Origin: Clostridiaceae bacterium
GTDB taxonomy: Bacteria > Bacillota > Clostridia > Acetivibrionales > DTU013
NCBI GenBank assembly: GCA_012799845.1
Contig: JAAZKL010000212.1
Span: 1-5,084, forward strand
DNA length: 5,084 nt
Direction: 5' to 3'
In this document: positions 1 to 5,084 of the stretch, in pieces
Numbering within the stretch: position 1 is the first letter of the stretch
How the letters are laid out: every line of letters starts with the position of its first letter
The notes under the pieces: model-generated
Told to the model about the DNA's origin: nothing
Seen by the model: the letters and a program-made list of their open reading frames with translations, nothing else
Database searches by the model: none
Position numbers and translations under genes: made by a program

Positions 1-556
1 TATCAATAAAAGTCGTATCTGAAATTGCTGCTTTCGTATATATACTAACTATCATATCAGGTTCGCCTTTGAATTTTGTTTTTACATAAGTACTTTCCCA
101 GTACCTGTATATCCATGCTATGTCTTCTAGTGGTGTTATTCGCTTTACATCAGGAGGAAAGTTTGTGTTAGCATACAAATTTCCTTCGATGGTATATCCG
201 TCATACCTGTATTCCCCTCGTTTGTATCCCGGCTTTTTGTAAAATCCAATGCCGGTATCATTACAGGTATCCTCCTTGTAATTTTTCCTGTAGCTTTCAT
301 TAGCATTTGCTTCTTCTGGCGTTCCGTAAACTACTATGCCTTTACCGAACCATATCCGGTAATTGAAGGGTCTGCCCTTGGCAACGGGTGTGATTCCATA
401 CGGAAGTCCTGAAAGTTTTTCAAACAAATCAGGATTGTCGAAATATGTTTCCCACTTGCAGCTTGTCTCGTAATACCTCGTGTCATCCATTGCGATGGTA
501 AATTTTGGTATCAATAAAGCCAAAACGAGTATACATATGAAAAATTTCTTCTTCAT
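1..556 (-). CDS. Secreted protein of unknown function, N-terminal part (3' end beyond window)
   Basis: I do not recognise this family. The reading frame is open from an ATG at 556 to the window edge, giving 185 residues with no stop. The start is supported by an AGAGAGG ribosome-binding site at 569-575, about 12 nt upstream. The first 22 residues look like a Sec signal peptide: MKKK, then a hydrophobic run (FFICILVLALLIP) and a likely cleavage near TIA-MDD. There is no lipobox cysteine. The mature part is rich in Tyr, Lys, Asp and Asn and has only two cysteines so far (residues 33 and 98), which could form a disulfide outside the cell. A GEYRYDGYT stretch (114-122) and an NFPPD stretch (132-136) are the most motif-like parts. 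The gene follows the SLH gene by 40 nt on the same strand with no terminator between, so it probably belongs to the same operon. Base composition is lower in GC than the tad genes (about 33% in the last 180 nt of the window side, by hand count). That it is real and exported is fairly sure; its role is unknown. Confidence 0.8.
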   Translation of the reverse strand, partial: MKKKFFICILVLALLIPKFTIAMDDTRYYETSCKWETYFDNPDLFEKLSGLPYGITPVAKGRPFNYRIWFGKGIVVYGTPEEANANESYRKNYKEDTCNDTGIGFYKKPGYKRGEYRYDGYTIEGNLYANTNFPPDVKRITPLEDIAWIYRYWESTYVKTKFKGEPDMIVSIYTKAAISDTTFID

Positions 557-596
557 AATAACTTACAACCTCTCTGTTATGAACTTTTTAAATTGC

Positions 597-1892
597 TTAA
601 TTTAGACTGTGAATCGAAAGTGAGAATCCATCTTCACCGCCCGCTTTATAAAAGAACATCAGACGGCCATTATACTTAATTTCGTCTATACGATGTTCCT
701 GATCATTGCCGATGGCATACCCGAGATACCTGTCGAATTGAGCCATTGCCTTGTCTGCTTCGTCTTCGAACCAGAACCTGAACATCTCGCATATGACATC
801 CCTGTGGAGCCGCTGCACAGCCTCAGCATCGTAAACCGTTATATGATACGGATATTCCAATAAGTCGACATCATTAACCACAACTAAATCAACACCCATC
901 TGCATATTTAAAACACTATTCTTATCATACGCTGCTTTACTTTCATAGAACGTAAACATAATTCTATGATCAAGTGAAGCAAAAAGCATAAGTACATACC
1001 CTTTACTTTTTTCTCCTATATATCTGAACGCATTAGCAGCATCGATGACTTCCTTTTTCGGCGGAGGCCATGCTGTTACAACAGTTCCATCCGGATTCAC
1101 GCATGTGTACACCTCATCTTCCGCAGGGGTGAACGGCACACGGGAAGCATCATGCAGGTACCGGACCATGATCGTGGCTGCTTCCGCACGTGTCAGCGTA
1201 TCGGCCGGCCTGAACAGGTCGCCGGTTCCCCTGATGAGCCCGATCTCATATGACTGGAGCACGTATTGCTTGTTTTCATCCTTTATTTTTGTATAATCCC
1301 TTATCTTCGACCGGACGAGGTTGTCCGGATTGTTGTAGGGGTCTTTGTAAGGGAACTCTTCCTTCATCAGTGTCGCTTTCACAATTATCCTGGCCGCCTC
1401 TTCGCGTGTGATCGGACGCCTGTAATCGGCGAACTCGCCTTCCTCTATCAGTTTCTGATCGATTGCTATGTCTATGTAATTCTGGGCCCAGTACTTCGTG
1501 TTCTCCCCCGGTGCAAAACCCATCGACCTGACCGTCATCTTGAGATACTGATCGACCTGCACCGGGTCGTTGGGATAGAACCTGCCATTATGGCCGTTGA
1601 CTATGCCAAGCAGCGACAGCATCCCGACCTCTTTGCGGCTCCAGTGGGTCTGCATGTCCTCATATGATCCCAGTATACCGTCTATCTCTTCTTCTTTCAG
1701 CGCTGCGAGCCTGTCCTGCAAAGGCTCTATCCTCATAGCTGTTTCATTCTCATATGCGTCTGCGGACTCATCTGCATATGCGCGTATCGGTAAGAATAAT
1801 GCCAAGATACCAAACAACAAAGCTGTCAGAACGATCTCTGCACATTTTGTCAACACTGGCTTCTCAAGCCATACAAATCTTCTGTCAGACAT
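597..1892 (-). CDS. Secreted S-layer homology (SLH) domain protein with an unknown C-terminal domain
   Basis: This 431-residue protein is predicted to be exported and held on the cell wall. Residues 1-40 form a signal peptide with a long N-region, a hydrophobic core at about 20-36 and an AYA-DES cleavage site. Three SLH repeats follow at roughly 76-125, 127-175 and 185-247. Repeats 2 and 3 carry the expected ITREEAA (161-167) and LTRAEAA (233-239) motifs; repeat 1 has VDQYLKM at that place and is degenerate. SLH trimers in other bacteria bind pyruvylated secondary cell-wall polymers, so wall attachment is expected. A proline-rich hinge (WPPPKK, 275-280) leads to a C-terminal region of about 150 residues (282-431) that I cannot assign. 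The ATG at 1892 is preceded by AAGGAGG seven nt away, and it lies inside the last 43 nt of the FHA gene, so translation of the two is probably coupled. Its place in a Tad operon suggests work with the pilus or its passage through the wall; that is inference. Confidence 0.9.
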   Translation of the reverse strand: MSDRRFVWLEKPVLTKCAEIVLTALLFGILALFLPIRAYADESADAYENETAMRIEPLQDRLAALKEEEIDGILGSYEDMQTHWSRKEVGMLSLLGIVNGHNGRFYPNDPVQVDQYLKMTVRSMGFAPGENTKYWAQNYIDIAIDQKLIEEGEFADYRRPITREEAARIIVKATLMKEEFPYKDPYNNPDNLVRSKIRDYTKIKDENKQYVLQSYEIGLIRGTGDLFRPADTLTRAEAATIMVRYLHDASRVPFTPAEDEVYTCVNPDGTVVTAWPPPKKEVIDAANAFRYIGEKSKGYVLMLFASLDHRIMFTFYESKAAYDKNSVLNMQMGVDLVVVNDVDLLEYPYHITVYDAEAVQRLHRDVICEMFRFWFEDEADKAMAQFDRYLGYAIGNDQEHRIDEIKYNGRLMFFYKAGGEDGFSLSIHSLN

Positions 1893-3478
1893 CTCCCGGC
1901 CTCCTTGCCATTATTGGATTCATTAAGTTTATTGCTGCTTCCGCAGCTGAATATGAATTCACAGTTTGCCAGCCGCAGATTATCATTGTTGCTCAGCAGT
2001 TCCTCCCTGTTGCTTTCTATCCGCTTTCCGTTTATAAAGGTACCGTTCATGGAATTCAGATCCTTCACATAACAGCACCCCTCCCTGCGTATAAACACGG
2101 CATGGAGCTTTCCCACGGCATTATTGTACAGGATGTGATCCACGTGTCCGGCAAGTCTTCCGACGATGAACTCGTCCCTGTCGATAACTATATCCTTCTC
2201 TCCCAAATGACTGTTGCTGCTTAACAGGACAAACCTGTCCTCATCCCGGGCATCAAGGCTTTCAGTCTTGTTTGAAAAACACGCGGCTTTTTCATCGGCC
2301 GGCGGTTTGCCTGTTTCAATACCGCCGACGCTTTTTACAGGCACATATGCACCTGGAATCATTGCTATATCTATAGTCCCCTGAACCGGCCTGATGCCCT
2401 GCACCGGCCCTGGTACGTCTGCACCCGCACCCGGCGGCTTACAGGCATCGTTCCATTCGCCCGATGATCCACAGGTATCATTCCGCTTGCCTGGCATCCC
2501 ACGCATATCATCCGTTCCGTTATCGCACTTATCTGTCCCGCTATCTCCCATATCCGCTCCGCTATCGCTGACGTTCCTGATACTGAACAGTTTCATCGCC
2601 TGCAGTTTCCTGAAGACCAGCACCTCGATCGCCAGGATGATCAGTGCAGCCGCAAAGTAATTTACAGCCGCGCCCTTTCCCGTACCGGCAATGACTCCGC
2701 GGCACAAATATATGACACCGCCCATGACAAGCTGCAACAACACCGCAATAATGACAGCATACAAGGATTTTTTCTGCCAGATATTCTCCGTCGCTTCCTT
2801 CTTTTTCTCTATTTTATATTTTTCTCTATTTTCTTCAAGTGTTTTTGTACATATTTCCCGGTCAGATGACAACACCGATGCTTCCCTGTCGTCCGGCCTG
2901 TACAGGAGTTCATTTACTAGTGCCATCAGCCCCCTGATGCTGAACGTTTCACTCTTTATTTCCGATAATATGCGCTGGACCAGGTTGCCGCTGCAAAAAC
3001 CCTCTTCGTTTATATGCAGCATCAGCAGTTCCGATACAAGCGCCTGGAGCGATCCCGTCCCATTATGCCTGAATTCTGCGGGTATATATACGATCATGAC
3101 ATCCAGCGTCACAGGATCGATGTATATAAATTCGGGCTTCATCAGGAAATTTGACGGATAAAGCAGGTATCCGGCCGAGTTGCTGATACAGGCAGATATG
3201 TTCAGGAGCAGCCTGAGAAACGCTTCCCTGCTGAGCTTGTTCCTCTTGAAATATATCGAAAGCGGCACCTGCGAGGTTATGTTGCAGTAGAAATAATTGG
3301 CGTCTTCTTTTATGACTGTTTCTGCCGGAATGATATATTCAATATCATTGTTTTCAAGCATGCCGGCCTGGTATTCAATGATCCTGCCTGCACACTTGAC
3401 GACAAGGAAACTGGACGCAGTATCGCTTTCATACATGAATTCCAATTCATTGACTGCTTCTCCGGCAGTTCCGGACAT
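1850..3478 (-). CDS. DUF6382-like / FHA domain membrane protein of the Tad locus
   Basis: This 542-residue protein has an N-terminal region (about 12-190) resembling the DUF6382 family seen in clostridial Tad loci: ITSQVPLS at 67-74 and EFIYIDP at 116-122 are its marks. Two transmembrane segments follow (about 238-259 and 269-289), then a low-complexity linker with degenerate repeats (304-360), then a FHA domain (about 428-512). FHA domains bind phosphothreonine peptides; here the GR (440-441), LHA (458-460) and DLNSMNGTFING (473-484) elements are present, but the usual SR before the xHA motif is GK (456-457), so phosphopeptide binding may be altered. There is no signal peptide, and a short hairpin of two membrane helices would leave both ends in the cytosol. 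I chose the ATG at 3478 instead of 3499 because GGAGG lies 9 nt before it and the outer ATG has only a weak site. The likely role is a docking or signalling subunit for the pilus machine, possibly tied to a Ser/Thr kinase; this is inference. The stop overlaps the SLH gene. Confidence 0.9.
   Translation of the reverse strand: MSGTAGEAVNELEFMYESDTASSFLVVKCAGRIIEYQAGMLENNDIEYIIPAETVIKEDANYFYCNITSQVPLSIYFKRNKLSREAFLRLLLNISACISNSAGYLLYPSNFLMKPEFIYIDPVTLDVMIVYIPAEFRHNGTGSLQALVSELLMLHINEEGFCSGNLVQRILSEIKSETFSIRGLMALVNELLYRPDDREASVLSSDREICTKTLEENREKYKIEKKKEATENIWQKKSLYAVIIAVLLQLVMGGVIYLCRGVIAGTGKGAAVNYFAAALIILAIEVLVFRKLQAMKLFSIRNVSDSGADMGDSGTDKCDNGTDDMRGMPGKRNDTCGSSGEWNDACKPPGAGADVPGPVQGIRPVQGTIDIAMIPGAYVPVKSVGGIETGKPPADEKAACFSNKTESLDARDEDRFVLLSSNSHLGEKDIVIDRDEFIVGRLAGHVDHILYNNAVGKLHAVFIRREGCCYVKDLNSMNGTFINGKRIESNREELLSNNDNLRLANCEFIFSCGSSNKLNESNNGKEAGRCLTEDLYGLRSQC
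1900..1906 (-). promoter_or_regulatory. Ribosome-binding site of the SLH gene, inside the FHA coding region
   Basis: The minus strand reads AAGGAGG here, 7 nt before the ATG at 1892. It lies within the last codons of the upstream FHA gene, which stops at 1850. Ribosomes finishing the FHA gene would pass over this site, which fits coupled translation. Confidence 0.85.
2405..2494 (-). repeat. Degenerate 30-nt tandem repeats in the FHA protein linker
   Basis: Residues 329-358 of the FHA protein can be read as three ten-residue units: PGKRNDTCGS, SGEWNDACKP and PGAGADVPGP. The first two are clearly related in DNA: plus-strand 2441-2461 and 2471-2491 match at 16 of 21 bases with a 30-nt offset. 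The third is weaker. A following PVQG pair (358-361 and 364-367) adds to the repetitive look of the linker. Confidence 0.6.
2507..2569 (-). repeat. Three degenerate 21-nt tandem repeats in the FHA protein linker
   Basis: The codons for residues 304-324 of the FHA protein spell three seven-residue units: SDSGADM, GDSGTDK and CDNGTDD. At DNA level each unit keeps a GATAGCGG- or GATAACGG-like core. The units are in frame and lie in the linker between the second membrane helix and the FHA domain, so they probably act as a flexible, acidic spacer whose length may vary between strains. Confidence 0.7.
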
Positions 3479-3487
3479 GACCGATTT

Positions 3488-3492
3488 CCTCC
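3488..3492 (-). promoter_or_regulatory. Ribosome-binding site that fixes the FHA gene start
   Basis: The minus strand reads GGAGG here (continuing as GGAGGAAA), 9 nt before the ATG at 3478. It lies inside the seven codons that would be added if translation began at the ATG at 3499, which has only GATAGGG-like sequence before it. The inner start is therefore preferred, and the DUF6382-like homology begins just after it. Confidence 0.75.
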
Positions 3493-3568
3493 AAACCATC
3501 GCCCTATCAATATCTGTTGTTCCATATCCCGATCCTGTTCAGGACCGGCGTGATTCTCGAATGCCTGT

Positions 3569-3592
3569 CAAAGCCGGATGACCACGGCTTTG
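3569..3592 (-). other. RNA hairpin downstream of the pilin gene
   Basis: CAAAGCC and GGCTTTG form a perfect 7-bp stem around a 10-nt loop, about 48 nt after the pilin stop. No T-run follows on the minus strand, so it does not look like an intrinsic terminator. It could stabilise the 3' end of a short pilin mRNA after processing. Its function is inference only; the inverted repeat is directly visible. Confidence 0.45.
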
Positions 3593-3639
3593 CTGGAGAT
3601 CCGCAGTTGACACGGTTTTTCCGCCACCAGGAATGATCC

Positions 3640-3855
3640 TCAGCCGATCTGGTTGTTTTGCCTGATAAGTTCAGTGTTGACATCGTTTGTTATGGAATCG
3701 CTTGCAAAGATGCTTTTCATGATGTCGGTAACAAACTTGATTATCGCATCCCTGAATATTAGCGCTATGCCTACGAGAACAGCGATGATCACGACTATTT
3801 CCACCGTTCCGAGACCGTCCTCCTCACTCAGGAAGCATTTCAGCATTTTTCTCAT
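3640..3855 (-). CDS. flp: Flp-type (type IVb) prepilin
   Basis: This 71-residue protein is the probable major pilin subunit of the Tad system. A short charged leader (MRKMLKCFLSEEDG) is followed by LGTVEIVVIIAVLVGIALIF, the hydrophobic helix of the Flp family. The expected prepilin peptidase cut is after Gly14, which puts Glu19 at the +5 position that type IVb pilins conserve; the mature pilin would have 57 residues. The family often has Tyr after this Glu; here it is Ile. After the helix comes a short polar tail rich in Asn, Thr and Gln (SITNDVNTELIRQNNQIG at the end). I chose the ATG at 3855 over the ATG at 3876 because GGGGGGTGA lies just before it and Flp leaders are short; the outer start would add MRLGGDW and is preceded by GAGGA at about 11 nt, so it is not excluded. 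The gene lies just after the TadC-like gene, as expected for a co-transcribed pilin. No prepilin peptidase gene is in the window. Confidence 0.92.
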   Translation of the reverse strand: MRKMLKCFLSEEDGLGTVEIVVIIAVLVGIALIFRDAIIKFVTDIMKSIFASDSITNDVNTELIRQNNQIG

Positions 3856-3862
3856 CCAATCA

Positions 3863-3868
3863 CCCCCC
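3863..3868 (-). promoter_or_regulatory. Ribosome-binding site that favours the inner pilin start
   Basis: The minus strand has a GGGGGG run followed by TGATTGG and then the ATG at 3855, a 7-nt spacing. The sequence lies inside the codons that would be added by starting at 3876. It is a strong site and supports the 71-residue pilin. Confidence 0.65.
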
Positions 3869-3889
3869 AACCTCATCTATTCATTATCC

Positions 3890-4750
3890 TCAAATGTTTC
3901 TCAGGGCCAGGACCGCCGGCATACCGACTATGAGCAGGATGGCAACGAGCATCAGCATCATCGGCAGCAGCATTTTGGTCGAGGCTTCCTCGCCAAACTT
4001 CCTGGCTGCGTTCTTCCGCATCTCCCAGCATTCATCCGCCAGAAGCCTGAGAACAGGAACCAGCTCTGAATTGCCTTTCCTGATGTTTTGCAGCACCACG
4101 GTCACAAAGCGCGTGACCGCAGGGACATGGCACCTTTTTGCAAACTCCTCATAGGCTTTGTGTTCAGATGCTCCCGATCTGACAGCCTGTACTGCAATAC
4201 ACAGTTCTTTATAAAGCGGAGTCTGACGTTGAGAGTCCCTTGCTGCTTTCTCCCATGCTTTGGACACCGTAAGCCCGGCGTTGACAAGCAGTGTCAGCTT
4301 GTTTACGAAGTCCGGGAACTCAAGCTGAATAGCCCGGCGCCTTTTTCTGACCTTTTCAAACAATTCACGGTCACTGAACACAAAGACGGCTGCCGGCAGC
4401 AGGGTGCAGAAAAACAGGTAACCGCCGTCAACATCGGTAAATATACCTACGAAACCGGCAAACAGCAAAGCCAGAAGCACCAGTGATATTTTGCTCCCCC
4501 AGTGTACACGAAGCATGAGCAGGACCTTCCTGTGTCCATAGAGTTCAGCGACGGCCATGGCCAGCTTCCTGTCATAGCCGGTATTGTAGCTGCGCTTGAA
4601 AGCGTCAAGGATGAACATGCCAACCGGAAGGAGTCCTTTCAGAGGAAATTCATTTTTGTCCAGCAAGCATACGATATCCGCATACTTGTCCTTTGAGAAA
4701 AAGTACAGTACTCCGAAGGTAATGATCAAAACTGTGAAAAAAACAGCCAT
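3890..4750 (-). CDS. tadC: TadC-like type II secretion F-family platform protein
   Basis: This complete 286-residue protein is an integral membrane component of the Tad pilus assembly platform, expected to work with TadB and the TadA ATPase. Likely membrane segments lie at about 3-18, 86-104, 110-126 and 260-282. The cytosolic T2SSF domain lies between the third and fourth, at about 140-260, with the family pattern EFPDFVNKLTLLVNAGLTVS (144-163) and a closing EEASTKMLLPMMLML stretch (254-268) running into the last helix. This helix order matches TadB/TadC proteins, and the length is typical. The ATG at 4750 has an AGAGG site 6 nt upstream. It starts 21 nt after the TadB-like gene and stops 34 nt before the pilin start at 3855. 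The assignment as TadC rests on its position after the TadB-like gene and on the EEASTK pattern; the fold itself is not in doubt. Confidence 0.92.
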   Translation of the reverse strand: MAVFFTVLIITFGVLYFFSKDKYADIVCLLDKNEFPLKGLLPVGMFILDAFKRSYNTGYDRKLAMAVAELYGHRKVLLMLRVHWGSKISLVLLALLFAGFVGIFTDVDGGYLFFCTLLPAAVFVFSDRELFEKVRKRRRAIQLEFPDFVNKLTLLVNAGLTVSKAWEKAARDSQRQTPLYKELCIAVQAVRSGASEHKAYEEFAKRCHVPAVTRFVTVVLQNIRKGNSELVPVLRLLADECWEMRKNAARKFGEEASTKMLLPMMLMLVAILLIVGMPAVLALRNI

Positions 4751-4771
4751 GTCAGACCTCTCGTTACACGA

Positions 4772-5084
4772 TCAAACCTTTATATCATTCAGCTTCGAGG
4801 AGATAAACCAGGCCGCAGTCATCATCGCGAGGGCAACGGTCATGGTCAGTCTCCCCGCTGCGGTGTTGAAAACCGGGTACATATACTCCGGCGCGCTGAC
4901 TGAAAGCAATGCTGTCAAAAATACAGGGACCGCATTCAGCACCTTCTGTTCAAATCTGCGCTCAGTCAGCATCATGTCGATTTCCTGTCCGACCTCTATC
5001 CTGTCGCTGATGATCGATGAAGTATTCCTGATCACCTGGGCTATGTTGCCGCCGGTCCTCTTGCTGATGCTTAGTACATTGACA
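4772..5084 (-). CDS. tadB: TadB-like type II secretion F-family platform protein, C-terminal end (5' part beyond window)
   Basis: Only the last 103 residues are in the window; the frame is open to the edge, so the gene begins upstream. The fragment opens with SKRTGGNIAQVIRNTSSIIS (7-26), the second half of a T2SSF domain, where a GGN pair before a long amphipathic helix is typical. Two membrane segments follow at about 48-63 and 79-95, separated by APEYMYPVF (64-72); the PEYM motif is characteristic of TadB-type proteins. It ends with a short charged tail (KLNDIKV). A GTG at 5035 could be mistaken for a start giving 87 residues, but conserved sequence continues upstream of it. As a platform protein it would sit beside TadC in the membrane under the pilus. 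The TadC-like gene follows after 21 nt, so they are surely co-transcribed. Confidence 0.9.
   Translation of the reverse strand, partial: VNVLSISKRTGGNIAQVIRNTSSIISDRIEVGQEIDMMLTERRFEQKVLNAVPVFLTALLSVSAPEYMYPVFNTAAGRLTMTVALAMMTAAWFISSKLNDIKV

Larger units (their letters stand above)
3479..3639 (-). other. Untranslated gap between the pilin gene and the FHA gene
   Basis: This 161-nt stretch separates the pilin stop (3640) from the FHA start (3478), far more than any other gap in the window. I found no credible small gene in it. It holds a 7-bp hairpin at 3569-3592 and a TCCTG-TT-CAGGA dyad at 3533-3544. A TTGACA hexamer on the minus strand (3571-3566) has no matching -10 box at 16-18 nt. It may be a point for RNA processing or for setting a different level for pilin than for the genes after it. 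Confidence 0.5.

Noticed and set aside
589..604. TAAATT-GCTT-AATTTA inverted repeat at the SLH stop codon as a terminator
   Set aside because: The stem has only A-T pairs and is followed on the minus strand by A residues, not T, so it should not end transcription.
1266..2224. Plus-strand reading frames of 109-156 codons opposite the SLH gene and the FHA gene end
   Set aside because: They overlap one another and the convincing minus-strand proteins, and none shows domain-like sequence.
2691..3161. Plus-strand reading frame of 156 codons
   Set aside because: It lies opposite the FHA gene, is Ser/Thr-rich low-complexity sequence, and has no matching family pattern; the minus-strand protein explains the region.
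3310..3525. Minus-strand 71-codon frame overlapping the start of the FHA gene
   Set aside because: It is a frame shadow of the DUF6382-like coding region, with no strong ribosome-binding site and no recognisable protein pattern.
3533..3544. TCCTG-TT-CAGGA dyad as an operator
   Set aside because: Five-base arms with no nearby promoter are too short to call a regulator site; no known consensus fits.
3566..3571. TTGACA on the minus strand as a promoter -35 box for the FHA gene
   Set aside because: No TATAAT-like box is found 16-18 nt downstream; the hexamer overlaps the hairpin stem and is probably chance.
3569..3592. Hairpin as an intrinsic terminator after the pilin gene
   Set aside because: The stem is only 7 bp and no T-run follows it on the transcribed strand.
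4772..5035. GTG at 5035 as the start of an 87-residue protein
   Set aside because: The T2SSF pattern (SKRTGGNIAQ) continues in frame upstream to the window edge, so this is an internal valine codon of a longer TadB-like gene.

Overview
The window looks like part of the chromosome of a low-to-mid-GC Gram-positive bacterium, most likely a member of the Clostridia. Three things point there: a Flp/Tad (type IVb pilus) gene set of the Firmicutes kind, a cytosol-to-membrane protein with a DUF6382-type N-terminus and a C-terminal FHA domain, and an exported protein with S-layer homology (SLH) repeats. Ribosome-binding sites are strong and purine-rich. No species can be named from the sequence.

Every supported gene lies on the minus strand, so transcription runs from high to low coordinates. 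In that order: the C-terminal end of a TadB-like inner-membrane platform protein (5084-4772, cut by the window edge); a complete TadC-like platform protein (4750-3890); a 71-residue Flp-type prepilin (3855-3640); a 161-nt untranslated gap with a hairpin; a 542-residue DUF6382-like/FHA membrane protein (3478-1850); a 431-residue secreted SLH protein (1892-597) whose start overlaps the end of the FHA gene by 43 bp; and the N-terminal 185 residues of an unidentified secreted protein (556-1, cut by the window edge). No convincing terminator or promoter was found, and spacings are short, so this reads as one operon or one long transcription unit.

Functionally, TadB and TadC would form the membrane platform that works with a TadA ATPase (outside the window) to assemble the Flp pilin after a prepilin peptidase cuts its leader. 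The FHA protein probably links the machine to phosphothreonine-dependent signalling or protein docking, although its FHA loop lacks the usual serine. The SLH protein probably sits in the cell wall, and its translational coupling to the FHA gene suggests a joint role. The last gene continues the series of exported proteins.

The points most worth checking are the FHA-SLH coupling inside a Tad operon, the uncharacterised C-terminal domain of the SLH protein (which begins near a shift in base composition), the variant FHA loop, and the degenerate tandem repeats in the FHA protein's linker. Two start codons were moved inward (FHA gene to 3478, pilin gene to 3855) because strong ribosome-binding sites sit directly before the inner ATGs.
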